Shown here: positions 54,212-62,224 of the stretch, one piece after another
Numbering within the stretch: the first letter of the stretch is position 1
How the letters are laid out: the number at the start of each line of letters is the position of its first letter
NCBI GenBank assembly: GCA_038330145.1
Contig: JBBQNR010000006.1
Span: 1 to 64,000, forward strand
Direction of reading: 5' to 3'
DNA from: JBBQNR01 sp038330145
Lineage (GTDB): Bacteria; Actinomycetota; Thermoleophilia; Solirubrobacterales; JBBDJG01
Length of the DNA stretch: 64,000 bases
Translations under genes and position numbers: made by a program
Notes under the pieces: generated by a model
Seen by the model: the letters and a program-made list of their open reading frames with translations, nothing else
Told to the model about the DNA's origin: nothing
Databases searched by the model: none

Positions 54212-54673
54212 GTGCGAATAGTCGTCATCTGCGTGGGCAGGGCGCGAGCTCCCTTCGCCGACGGCGTCGCCCACTACGAGCGCCTGCTCTCGCGGCAGGC
54301 ACGGATCGAGTCCGTCGAGCTGCGTGAGGCGGGTGCCGACCAGGGCCGCAGGCCGCAGATACAGGCCAGAGAGGCCGAGCAGATCGCCGCTCGCATCCCG
54401 GAAGGCGCGTTCGTCTGCGCACTCGACCGTGAGGGCACCCAACTCTCCAGCATCGATCTGGCGCGCTGGCTCGAACAGCGGCGGACCGACGGCCGCGATC
54501 TGTGCTTCGTCGTCGGCGGTCCGCTCGGCCTCGATGCGAGCGTGATCGAGAGCGCCGAATCGACGCTTTCGTTCGGGCCGATCACGCTTCCCCATCAGCT
54601 CGCACGTGTGGTGCTGCTGGAACAGCTTTTTCGCGCTCACAAGATCATTGCCCGAGAGCCATACCATTACTAG
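54212..54673 (+). CDS. rlmH: 23S rRNA pseudouridine-1915 N3-methyltransferase RlmH
   Basis: SPOUT-class methyltransferase of 153 aa. The trefoil-knot SAM site is intact: FVVGGPLGLD, LSFGPITLPHQLARVVLLEQ, and the invariant C-terminus PYHY. It methylates pseudouridine 1915 in helix 69 of 23S rRNA on the assembled ribosome. GTG 54212 start with no clear ribosome site. argS follows 36 bp downstream on the same strand. Confidence 0.95.
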   Translation: MRIVVICVGRARAPFADGVAHYERLLSRQARIESVELREAGADQGRRPQIQAREAEQIAARIPEGAFVCALDREGTQLSSIDLARWLEQRRTDGRDLCFVVGGPLGLDASVIESAESTLSFGPITLPHQLARVVLLEQLFRAHKIIAREPYHY

Positions 54674-54709
54674 CGTCGTGAAGAGGGTCATGAACGAGAC
54701 GATTAGCTG

Positions 54710-56356
54710 ATGCCTTCGGACGCAGGGCCGACCGAGGCGCTGCGCGGCGCCGTCGCCGACGCCGCCGGATCGCTGCGCGGGAACGGAGAGGCTCCGGCAT
54801 CTTCGCTCGAGCGCCCGCCCCGAGCCGAGTTCGGCGACTACTCGAGCAACGCCGCGATGTTGCTGGCGCCCGCGCTGAAGGCCCCACCGCGGGAGGTCGC
54901 CGAGCGCCTTGGCGCGGAGCTCAAGGAAAGCATGGGCGACGCCCTCACTCGGGTCGACGTGGCGGGGCCGGGCTTCGTGAACCTCTTCCTCTCCGACAAC
55001 TGGTTCCTGAGCTCGCTTCAGGCGATACGGGATGCGGGAGAGCGATTCGGCGTCGACCTGGTGCCGGAGGCGTCGCGCGAGCGGGTGCTGATCGAGTTCG
55101 TGAGCGCGAACCCAACTGGTCCCCTGACGGTCGCGAGCGCGCGTGGCGCTGCGCTGGGCGACTCGGTCGCCCGGGTTCTCGCCTTCGTCGGTCATGAGGT
55201 CGAGCGCGAGTACTACGTCAACGATTACGGCACGCAGGTGGAGCTGTTCGCCGCCTCGATCGCCGCCGCGATGACGGGTGCGGAGGTTCCCGAGGACGGA
55301 TACCGCGGCGAGTACGTGGGCGAGCTGGCCAAGCTGCTTCAGGACGAGAGCCTCGGGCCGGACGACCTGGAAGCCATCGCCCGCCGCGCGGTCGAGCTAA
55401 TGCTGGATCAGGTAAGGGTCTCGCTCGAGCGCTTTCGCGTGCACTTCGACCGCTGGTTCTCCGAGCGCGAGGCCAACGAGAGGGGAGAGGTCGAGCGCGC
55501 GCTTGCACAGCTCGAGCAGGAGGGCCACGTGTACTCCTCGGAGGGAGCCACGTGGTTGCGCACCAGCTCCTTCGGCGACGACAAGGACCGGGTGTTGCGT
55601 CGCTCGACCGGGCAGCTGACCTATTTCGGGTCCGACATCGGGTATCACAACGACAAGCTAAGTCGCGGCTACGACCGGCTCATCAACGTGGTGGGCGCCG
55701 ACCATCACGGCTACGTGCCGCGCATCAAGGCCGCCTATCAGGCGCTTGGCGGCGGGCCGGACGCGCTCGAGGGATTGATCATGCAGCTCGTGCACGTCGT
55801 CGAGCGCGGTGAGCGCGCGCAGATGTCGAAGCGCAAGGGAGAGTTCGTGACGCTGGACGACCTGATCGACGACATCGGTGTCGACGCTGCACGTTTCTTC
55901 ATGCTCCAGCGCTCACACGACACGCCGCTCGACATCGACCTCGACCTTGCCCGCGCGCAGAGCCAGGAGAACCCCGTCTATTACGTCCAGTACGCACACG
56001 CCCGCATCGAGAGCATCCTCGTCAACGCGGGCCCCGAGCGCGTGGCGAGCGCGGAGCGCGTCGACCTCTCGAGCCTCTCGGTCTTGCTGCACCCGGCCGA
56101 GCGCACGCTGATCAAGCGGCTGCTCGAGCTGCCGGACGAGCTGCTGGAGGTGACCGAGCGCCGGGCTCCTCACCACCTCACCGTCTACGCCCACGAGGTG
56201 GCGTCCGACTTCCACGCCTTCTACCGAGACTGCCGCGTGGTCGGCGCCGAGTCGCCGGAGCTGGAGAACCTGAGGATCGCGCTCTGCGTCGCCTGCAAGG
56301 GAGTGATCGCGCGCTCCCTGGATCTGCTCGGGGTCGAGGCTCCCGAGCAGATGTAG
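54710..56356 (+). CDS. argS: Arginyl-tRNA synthetase with altered HIGH motif
   Basis: Class I synthetase of 548 aa that attaches arginine to tRNA-Arg. N-terminal additional domain (1-100), Rossmann catalytic domain and C-terminal anticodon-binding DALR domain with HHLTVYAHEVASDFHAFY. The segment that normally contains HxGH reads NPTGPLTVASARGAALG, so both histidines are replaced (T and S). The KMSKS-like loop is QMSKRKGE. Other signature parts (YYVNDYGTQ, GSDIGYHNDKL) are normal, so the protein is probably active. ATG 54710 follows rlmH. Confidence 0.93.
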   Translation: MPSDAGPTEALRGAVADAAGSLRGNGEAPASSLERPPRAEFGDYSSNAAMLLAPALKAPPREVAERLGAELKESMGDALTRVDVAGPGFVNLFLSDNWFLSSLQAIRDAGERFGVDLVPEASRERVLIEFVSANPTGPLTVASARGAALGDSVARVLAFVGHEVEREYYVNDYGTQVELFAASIAAAMTGAEVPEDGYRGEYVGELAKLLQDESLGPDDLEAIARRAVELMLDQVRVSLERFRVHFDRWFSEREANERGEVERALAQLEQEGHVYSSEGATWLRTSSFGDDKDRVLRRSTGQLTYFGSDIGYHNDKLSRGYDRLINVVGADHHGYVPRIKAAYQALGGGPDALEGLIMQLVHVVERGERAQMSKRKGEFVTLDDLIDDIGVDAARFFMLQRSHDTPLDIDLDLARAQSQENPVYYVQYAHARIESILVNAGPERVASAERVDLSSLSVLLHPAERTLIKRLLELPDELLEVTERRAPHHLTVYAHEVASDFHAFYRDCRVVGAESPELENLRIALCVACKGVIARSLDLLGVEAPEQM

Positions 56357-56365
56357 CGTCGGGCC

Positions 56366-57514
56366 TCAGCAGTCCTTGGACGCCAGGCAGGGCCCGATCG
56401 CGCGCAGCTTGCTCCAGTCGACGCCGCTGTCGACGTCGAACGTGTAGACGGTCCTGTTGATTGCGTTGTCGAATGACGACGGAAGGTGGTGCCGCTTGGC
56501 GTACGTCACCCACGGGTCGGCCAGACCGAAGCTGGTGTAGCCGGTCCCCGACTCGATCGGGAACACCTTCAGCGATTTGTTGGTGGAGTCGCCCAGGTAG
56601 AAGCCGTAGTCGCGAATCGCGCGCAGCACGGCACGCTTCCACGTCGGGTAGGTGGCGAGCCGCGCGTCCGTCATATATGCCGGATCGAGCTGGAAGCGCG
56701 TTCCCATCGGCGGATAGCCCTTGCCGGGATCCCACCGGCCGTCGGACTTCTCGGCCGGATAGACCCATGTGTAGGCGACCCGCGACGAGGCCGCGAACAG
56801 CGCGTGGTCGATGCGGCCGGCCGCCAGCTCCTGGTAGCGGATGCGCCCGCCCAGCGACGGGAAGCGAGAGGAGGTGTCGGCGGCGTGCAGACCCACGCCA
56901 TCGATCGGGACACGGCGTCCAGCATCGCAATGAAGCACGTGAGCGTTGGTGTCGATCCGGGCCCGATAGCAGCCCCAGTGCTCGCCGTCGTAGACGATCG
57001 CGAGGTGGCTGTCCTCGCCCGCCGCCGGCTTGGCGCCCTTCGGGATGCGGACCTGCCGGCCGTTGATCGCGTAGGGGTCCGTTCTGGAGCCGCCCTCCAC
57101 TCGGTAGAGCGGGTCCTTTGAGTTCGCGAAATAGATCGCATGCGAGAAATCGCTCGAGGTATCGGCTATTCCGACACGCAACGGCTCCACCGGACCGGGC
57201 TCCAACAGACGGTCGACGAATCGAGTCGAAAGCGGATCCAAGGGAGCGCGCTGCGGAATGCGCTGGTTCCACGGCGAGTCGTCGGCCCAGGGCCGCCAGC
57301 TGGCCGGCGGGAACTTGTCGGGCGAGTGGAAGTTGCCGGCGGAGCGTGCGGTGCGGGGCGTGCTGGTGTCGCCGCCGGCGCCTGAGCCATCGCCGGATTT
57401 GGAGCTCGAGCCACATCCGGCCGCCAGCGCGATCAGCGCTGCCACCAGCACCGCAGCACACGGCCCAAGCCACCCTTCCCTGCGCGAGCGTCCGGCTCGC
57501 CGGCCACGGATCAC
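56366..57514 (-). CDS. Lipoprotein of unknown function
   Basis: Protein of 382 aa with a lipobox (ALAAGC, Cys near residue 34) after a basic leader, a Ser/Gly linker, then a globular domain starting SPWNQRIP. It contains motifs such as DFSHAIYFANS, EHWGCYRARID, GVGLHAADTSSRFPSLGG and CLASKDC at the end, with a predicted beta-rich fold. I do not recognise the family; the periodic aromatic/charged pattern could suit a carbohydrate-active or binding role. GTG 57514 lies 6 bp after the ccdA stop, so it may be co-transcribed with ccmH-ccdA. Confidence 0.7.
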   Translation of the reverse strand: MIRGRRAGRSRREGWLGPCAAVLVAALIALAAGCGSSSKSGDGSGAGGDTSTPRTARSAGNFHSPDKFPPASWRPWADDSPWNQRIPQRAPLDPLSTRFVDRLLEPGPVEPLRVGIADTSSDFSHAIYFANSKDPLYRVEGGSRTDPYAINGRQVRIPKGAKPAAGEDSHLAIVYDGEHWGCYRARIDTNAHVLHCDAGRRVPIDGVGLHAADTSSRFPSLGGRIRYQELAAGRIDHALFAASSRVAYTWVYPAEKSDGRWDPGKGYPPMGTRFQLDPAYMTDARLATYPTWKRAVLRAIRDYGFYLGDSTNKSLKVFPIESGTGYTSFGLADPWVTYAKRHHLPSSFDNAINRTVYTFDVDSGVDWSKLRAIGPCLASKDC

Positions 57515-57520
57515 GGCAGC

Positions 57521-58270
57521 TCAGATGTCCTGGAAGAAGTTGACGTTGAGGTCGTTCATCGTTCTCTGCGCCTCGGCGTTGAGCCGCGTCAGCTCTCCGG
57601 TCAGGACGAGCACGCCGATTCCGATCAGCAGCACTCCGGCCAGCCCGTTGATGACGGCATAGTGACGCTTGAGCCAGCCGAAAGCCGTCGTCGCCCTGTT
57701 GAACGCCACCGCCGTGAGCAGGAACGGAACCGCCAGCCCGGCAGAGTAGACGGCCAGCAGGGCTCCTCCTTCGGCCACCGAGTCGTTCGTTGCCGCCAGT
57801 CCGAGGATCGAGGCCAGCGCCGGGCCCACGCAGGGTGTCCACGCGATCGCGAATGCCGCGCCGACAATCAGCGGGCCGCCGCGACCGACACGCGTCATCA
57901 GCGCATCGGGATGCCACTCACGGTTGAGCACCGGGAGGAAGAGCGCGAGCACGAAGAAGGCGCCGAGCACGATGATCGCCACGCCGGCCACCTTCTCGAG
58001 CGCCGTGCGGCTCTCGAACAGCGCGTTCCCGAGCCCCGTTGCGGTCATGCCGAGCAGGACGAAGATGAGCGAGAAGCTGAGTATGAAGAGGCCCGCGCGC
58101 ACGAGCACGCTTCGCAACGCCACCCCTCTGGCGCCGCGCAGCTGCGACGGTGTCAACCCGCAGACGGTCGACAGATAGCCCGGCACCAGCGGCAGCACAC
58201 AAGGCGAGATGAACGACACGAAGCCGGCCGCGAAGGCGAGAATGATGCTTGGGGCACCCGGGTCGTTCAC
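57521..58270 (-). CDS. ccdA: Cytochrome c biogenesis / thiol-disulfide transmembrane protein CcdA
   Basis: Membrane protein of 249 aa with six helices and the two redox cysteines of the family: FISPCVLPLVPGYLS (helix 1) and AIAWTPCVGP (helix 4). It carries electrons from cytoplasmic thioredoxin across the membrane to keep apocytochrome c cysteines reduced. The GTG start overlaps the ccmH stop (GTGA), so the two are translated together. Confidence 0.92.
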   Translation of the reverse strand: MNDPGAPSIILAFAAGFVSFISPCVLPLVPGYLSTVCGLTPSQLRGARGVALRSVLVRAGLFILSFSLIFVLLGMTATGLGNALFESRTALEKVAGVAIIVLGAFFVLALFLPVLNREWHPDALMTRVGRGGPLIVGAAFAIAWTPCVGPALASILGLAATNDSVAEGGALLAVYSAGLAVPFLLTAVAFNRATTAFGWLKRHYAVINGLAGVLLIGIGVLVLTGELTRLNAEAQRTMNDLNVNFFQDI

Positions 58271-58731
58271 AGGTCGTAGCGCGACAGGTCCTGGTCGAGG
58301 CGCGCGGAGTCGGCGGCTGAAAGCTCGGGCTCCGGGGTCGGCCGTGGGTCGGGGCGGCGGCGCCACCTGACCAGGCCGAACCCCAATGCGACCATGGCGA
58401 GCAGGACGGCTGCGGCCGGGACCAGGTAGGCGGTGAGGTCGAATCCGTTGTCGTCTGGCAGCGCCAGCACCTCGGACCCGAACTCCGACACGAGGGCGTC
58501 CTTGATCTGCGCCTTGGTCTTCCCCTGGTCGATCTGGCGACGTATGAACACGCGCTCGCGCTCGGCCTGCGGCGAGTTGGCAAGGTTCAGGGCCGTGCCA
58601 CAGGTCGGGCACATGACCTCGTCCTCGATGTCGGGAAGGGAGGCTCGTGGCTCAGCCGCCGACGGGCCCGCCGCGACCGTGCCGGCGAGCAGGAGGACCG
58701 TCGCCAACCCGATCAGATACTGCCTGTACAT
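58267..58731 (-). CDS. ccmH: Cytochrome c maturation protein CcmH/CycL
   Basis: Membrane-anchored protein of 154 aa. Signal-type helix at residues 6-20, the redox motif CPTCGTALNLANS near residue 41 and the following conserved helix ERERVFIRRQIDQGKTKAQI, then a second helix near 108-126 and a short tail. CcmH reduces or hands over apocytochrome c to the haem ligase. The ATG at 58731 is preceded by a 9-bp hairpin and has no ribosome site. The partner genes ccmF and resB-like genes are not in the window. Confidence 0.9.
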   Translation of the reverse strand: MYRQYLIGLATVLLLAGTVAAGPSAAEPRASLPDIEDEVMCPTCGTALNLANSPQAERERVFIRRQIDQGKTKAQIKDALVSEFGSEVLALPDDNGFDLTAYLVPAAAVLLAMVALGFGLVRWRRRPDPRPTPEPELSAADSARLDQDLSRYDL

Positions 58732-58752
58732 GCTCGCTACAAGGTAGCGAGC
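58732..58752 (-). promoter_or_regulatory. Hairpin immediately before the ccmH start codon
   Basis: A perfect 9-bp stem (GCTCGCTAC with its inverse) closed by a 3-nt loop ends one base before the ccmH ATG, where a ribosome site would lie. It could terminate the upstream methyltransferase message or hold back ccmH translation. No T-run follows. Confidence 0.5.
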
Positions 58753-58776
58753 CAGGGCAAGAATTACCCCCGCACA

Positions 58777-59454
58777 CTACGGGTGCCTCAGGAACAGGTA
58801 GGCACAGTCCTCGAACTGCTCCAGGTTGCCCCAGCGGCCGCCGTTCTCGCAGTAGGTGAGCGTGAAACCGAGCGCGTCCATCTCGCCTCGGAGATCCGAG
58901 TCGAGGATCCCCCACTGCCAGATGTTGAACACGTCCCGGTAGGGACGGCCCTTGTCGGGGGCGGTTTCGTCCAGCCGATCGAGGAGCCCGGTGGTGTACC
59001 GGTGTTCAGGAACCGCTGCAAGGTAGCCCTCCCGACCGAGGTCCAGAAGCCGCGTCGTGCGGTCCGCTCCGATGAACTGCGGATTGGCGATGGCGAACGC
59101 ACGCGTCAGCGGTGCGTACAGACGCAGAATCGCGTCCCAGTCCGGGGCGACCTGGTGCAGCAGGACGTCGAACAAAAGGATGAGATCGACCGGGTCGATG
59201 CGATCGCGGACCTCCTCAGTGCCGAAGTTCCCCTCCACGAGCTTCAGCTGTGGGAAGCCGGCGGCACGCTGACGCGTCTCCTCGTTCATCTCGTCGTCAA
59301 CCAGGAACGCGTGGTCTACGGCGGTCGACTCGAGCAGGTGGAAGCTATATCCGCCGTGGACCTGCCAGGCCGCTCCGAGGTCAGCAAACGAGCGCAGCCG
59401 CACCCGATCCATGGCAGCGTCGAGCAGTCGGGTCTTGATCGGGCGAAGTTTCAC
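58777..59454 (-). CDS. Putative SAM-dependent methyltransferase
   Basis: Protein of 225 aa with a class I methyltransferase layout: FADLGAAWQVHGGYSF near residue 24 (a loose version of motif I), HAFLVDDEM with the acidic residue after strand 2, VDLILLFDVLLHQV at strand 4, and a C-terminal strand region. Substrate unknown; the pattern resembles methyltransferases acting on small molecules or surface sugars. GTG 59454 start. It is the last gene before the disrupted tRNA and is transcribed away from it. Confidence 0.7.
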   Translation of the reverse strand: MKLRPIKTRLLDAAMDRVRLRSFADLGAAWQVHGGYSFHLLESTAVDHAFLVDDEMNEETRQRAAGFPQLKLVEGNFGTEEVRDRIDPVDLILLFDVLLHQVAPDWDAILRLYAPLTRAFAIANPQFIGADRTTRLLDLGREGYLAAVPEHRYTTGLLDRLDETAPDKGRPYRDVFNIWQWGILDSDLRGEMDALGFTLTYCENGGRWGNLEQFEDCAYLFLRHP

Positions 59455-59499
59455 AGCGTTGGTCGCAGACCGGCAACTTCCACCCTACAATGCGAATAC

Positions 59500-59540
59500 G
59501 CGGACGTAGCTCAGTTGGTAGTGCGTCGGCTTCCCAAGCC
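59500..59540 (+). pseudogene. 5' half of a tRNA-Gly(CCC) gene, element attachment site
   Basis: GCGGACGTAGCTCAGTTGGTAG gives a normal acceptor 5' strand and D-loop, followed by the anticodon stem and the loop TTCCCAA (anticodon CCC). After GCC at 59538-59540 the sequence no longer matches a tRNA: it lacks the variable loop, T-arm and 3' acceptor strand. One D-stem base is already mismatched (GTGC for the expected GAGC). A tyrosine integrase lies just to the right, so this is read as the att junction. Whether an intact copy exists at the far end cannot be seen. Confidence 0.75.
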
Positions 59541-59585
59541 CGACCAGGGGTTGCAGACGTTTGCAGCCGTTCGGCAGTTTCCCCA

Positions 59586-60836
59586 CTAGGCCGCCAATCC
59601 AAGCTCGACACGCGAGTCAGCCGTTGCATCGTTTTGCATACGGCCTGTTGCCCCCGCGTTGCCCCGAGAGGGTTCCAGCGGCTCGCCGATATCGCCATCG
59701 AGCAAATGGACGTATGCGTCGAGGGTGAAGCTCGGCGAGTGGTGGCCGAGCCACCGCTGGACTTGCACCACGTTGCGGCCCTCCGCGAACAGTCGCGAGG
59801 CGACCGTATGGCGGAATGTGTGGAACCCCGCCCACTCGACGCCAGCCTCTTCGCAGGCTGGCGAGAGTACCCGCCGGTGGACGTTGTCGGGGTCTAGAAC
59901 GGTCCCAACCCCGGTCGTGAACACAAGCGCGTCCGGCCGCCTGGCTTGCGCTCTGAGGCGATCGGCCAGCCAGACCGGGATAGGAACGTCCCGACGCGCA
60001 TAGCGGGACTTCAGCGGGCCGATCACGAGTCCGGCCTTGTGCTGTCGGCGCACGCGCTGGCGCACTTTGACGTATGGGTTCGCACCGTCGAGCGCCAGGT
60101 GGCGGTCCTCGAAGGCCAGCAGCTCCGAGCGTCGTACACCCGTGGCCGCCAGTAGCTCGAACATCAGCCGGTAATCGGAATGCACGAGCTTGACCACCAT
60201 TTCCATTAGCGGCTCGCCCTGGTCGTCAGTAGCAAACGGCCGGGCACGTTCTTCATCGTTGACGATTTGCTCTCGGTAGGGCAGGGTTGCCTCGCTGGTC
60301 GGATCGTGGCGAATCAGCCCTTCTCGCCGTGCCGTTGCCAAGCAGGCCGACAGCGGCTTGAATGCGTTGCGGATTGACGAGTCCGAGAGTGTGCGGCCCT
60401 TGTGCCCGTTCGCTGGCTGCTTCGCGAGCCAGCCGATGTAGTTAGCCACTATGCGCGGGGTCAGCTCGGCGAGCCGCAGCCCCGGCGGGAAGTGGCGCAG
60501 CACGTACCGATTCAGCAACCGGCGGTAGTCGTCGCGCGTCTCTTCGCGAAAGCCCCGGCGGCCGGTACCTTGATAGCGGTCGATCCACTCGAGCGCATAC
60601 TCGTGCAGCGTTAAGCGAGTCGCAGCGGTGAACTCTCCCCGCGCAGCGTCGGCCTCGTTGATTCGCTTGGCCTCGCGAGCCTCGGCGAGCGTGCGATGCG
60701 TTCCCTTGTGCTGACGGCCTCGCGCTCGCCACGTAGAAACGTAGGAGCAACTACAGCGCCCCTTACCATCGCAGCCCTTGACGTGCCGTCGGAAGATGCC
60801 AGGAGCACCCTCCACCGGCGTTAGCTTGGCGGCCAT
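59586..60836 (-). CDS. Tyrosine site-specific integrase
   Basis: Phage-type integrase of 416 aa from ATG 60836 (MAAKLTPVEGAPGIFRRH). A Cys/His-containing Arg-rich N-terminal arm-binding part (CDGKGRCSCSY) is followed by the SAM-like core-binding domain (about 70-170) and the catalytic domain with the first Arg in TGVRRSELL, HTFRHTVASRLF (HxxR), GHHSPSF and the nucleophile Tyr in DAYVHLL. It should catalyse insertion at the tRNA-Gly. The stop is 46 bp from the tRNA break. Confidence 0.94.
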   Translation of the reverse strand: MAAKLTPVEGAPGIFRRHVKGCDGKGRCSCSYVSTWRARGRQHKGTHRTLAEAREAKRINEADAARGEFTAATRLTLHEYALEWIDRYQGTGRRGFREETRDDYRRLLNRYVLRHFPPGLRLAELTPRIVANYIGWLAKQPANGHKGRTLSDSSIRNAFKPLSACLATARREGLIRHDPTSEATLPYREQIVNDEERARPFATDDQGEPLMEMVVKLVHSDYRLMFELLAATGVRRSELLAFEDRHLALDGANPYVKVRQRVRRQHKAGLVIGPLKSRYARRDVPIPVWLADRLRAQARRPDALVFTTGVGTVLDPDNVHRRVLSPACEEAGVEWAGFHTFRHTVASRLFAEGRNVVQVQRWLGHHSPSFTLDAYVHLLDGDIGEPLEPSRGNAGATGRMQNDATADSRVELGLAA

Positions 60837-60964
60837 CAGGGCCGCACCGCAGTTCTTACTTCGGCCATCAAGGCTCCCTTCGTTGTTGGTCCGATGGACC
60901 GAAGGGACGGGCTGCGGCGGCGGATAATCTTCCCGCTGCGCCGAAGGCTCGCCCTTCGGTGCCA

Positions 60965-61002
60965 GCCCCGGGGTGTTAGCGCACCGCCGGGGCATTTATT
61001 TT
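60965..61002 (+). terminator. Rho-independent terminator-like hairpin
   Basis: GCCCCGG at 60965-60971 pairs with CCGGGGC at 60987-60993; the inner GGTG/CACC extends the stem around TTAGCG. ATTTATTTT follows, giving the T-rich tail of a plus-strand terminator. It sits between the integrase start and the secreted-protein gene, in neither gene. A second 7-bp hairpin (CCGAAGG and CCTTCGG) lies at 60941-60959. Confidence 0.65.
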
Positions 61003-61083
61003 GTGGTTGATCCTACCGGCCCCTGGACTCTCAATCCAGACCCCTGTTAGGTTGGCTTGGTCAAGGATTGAAAGGGGACCGCA

Positions 61084-62220
61084 ATGTCCGTTAGTCAGGT
61101 AGCTCGGGGAACCGCAGTGGCTGCTGCGTTGGCCACGTTCATTGTGCTGGGCATGGCGCCTGGGGCTCAGGCGGCATTTCCAGGTGCGAACGGCAAGATC
61201 GCTTTCGAGCTCGGCGAGAAGGGTCTCTTTACCGTCAATCCTGACGGCACGGACCAGGAGCTCATCGCGGCTGGCGGCGACCCTGCCTGGTCGCCCGACG
61301 GGACGCGGATCGCGGCAGACGGAGCCGTGATGACTCCGAGCGGTTCGCTCCTGAGCACTTTTCAAGGTGCGAACCCGTCTTGGTCGCCCGACGGAACGAG
61401 GCTCGTCTATGAGGTCAGTGTCCGACCGCCGGACCCTCCGCGCCCCGCACCCTTCATCGACCTTGTCACTTCCGAACCCGATGGAGCGGCCCCGTTCCGA
61501 CTGACCACCGACGGCGAGCAGGGTGCCGCGAATCTCTTTCCCGCTTGGTCCCCTGACGGCTCGAGAATTGCATTCGACTACGTTGCGCCTCCTTTCGGAG
61601 GCATAGGGACGTACACCATCAGACCTGACGGATCTGACAGGACACGTATTACGCCGGGGGGTCATCCCGACTGGTCTCCGGATGGACGTTTCATTGTGTT
61701 CGCCGGTGGCTACATCGCCAACGCCGATGGAAGCGGCGTCATACGGCAGATCAACCCACTCGGAGAGATGTTGTTTCCACGATTTTCCCCGGACGGCCGT
61801 TGGCTGGTGTTTTCGGCTCATGCTCCAGCGGCCGGACTCACCGTTTGGATCGTGTCGGCTGAGGACGGATCGGGTCTCCGGCGCCTGACGCCTGATGAGA
61901 CATCGCAAGATATTCCGAGGGCGGACTGGCAGCCGCTGCCCCTCGGCCCCTCTGATGGCGACGGCGATGGAATTCCGGACGCAAGCGACAACTGCTCCAC
62001 CACGTCCAACCCAGACCAGAAGGACAGCGACGGGGATGGAGCAGGTGATGTGTGCGATGCCACTCCGTTCCCTGGGCCGCAACGAAGCGATTACAAGAAC
62101 GCGGCGCAGTTCTGCAAGGCCGAGGCGGACTTCCTTGGAGACACACCGTTCCGTCAGAAGTACGGCACGAATGGGAATGGCGTTAACGCTCATGGCAAGT
62201 GCGTGAGCCAGAGCAGGTAG
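61084..62220 (+). CDS. Secreted TolB-like beta-propeller protein with thrombospondin type-3 repeat
   Basis: Protein of 378 aa with a signal peptide (residues 1-30, ending GAQAAF). Residues 35-290 hold about six PD40/TolB-type blades, marked by repeated WSPDGT/WSPDGR and PDG motifs. A Ca-binding thrombospondin type-3 repeat follows (DGDGDGIPDASDNC...DQKDSDGDGAGDVCD), then a short C-terminal domain with two Cys. ATG 61084 has AAAGGGG upstream. Likely exported and surface-held; role in the element unknown. GC content is lower than in the chromosomal genes. Confidence 0.85.
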   Translation: MSVSQVARGTAVAAALATFIVLGMAPGAQAAFPGANGKIAFELGEKGLFTVNPDGTDQELIAAGGDPAWSPDGTRIAADGAVMTPSGSLLSTFQGANPSWSPDGTRLVYEVSVRPPDPPRPAPFIDLVTSEPDGAAPFRLTTDGEQGAANLFPAWSPDGSRIAFDYVAPPFGGIGTYTIRPDGSDRTRITPGGHPDWSPDGRFIVFAGGYIANADGSGVIRQINPLGEMLFPRFSPDGRWLVFSAHAPAAGLTVWIVSAEDGSGLRRLTPDETSQDIPRADWQPLPLGPSDGDGDGIPDASDNCSTTSNPDQKDSDGDGAGDVCDATPFPGPQRSDYKNAAQFCKAEADFLGDTPFRQKYGTNGNGVNAHGKCVSQSR

Positions 62221-62224
62221 CGAA

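Noticed and set aside
59500..59540. A working tRNA-Gly gene
   Set aside because: Only the 5' half is present; there is no T-arm or 3' acceptor strand, and the D-stem is mismatched.
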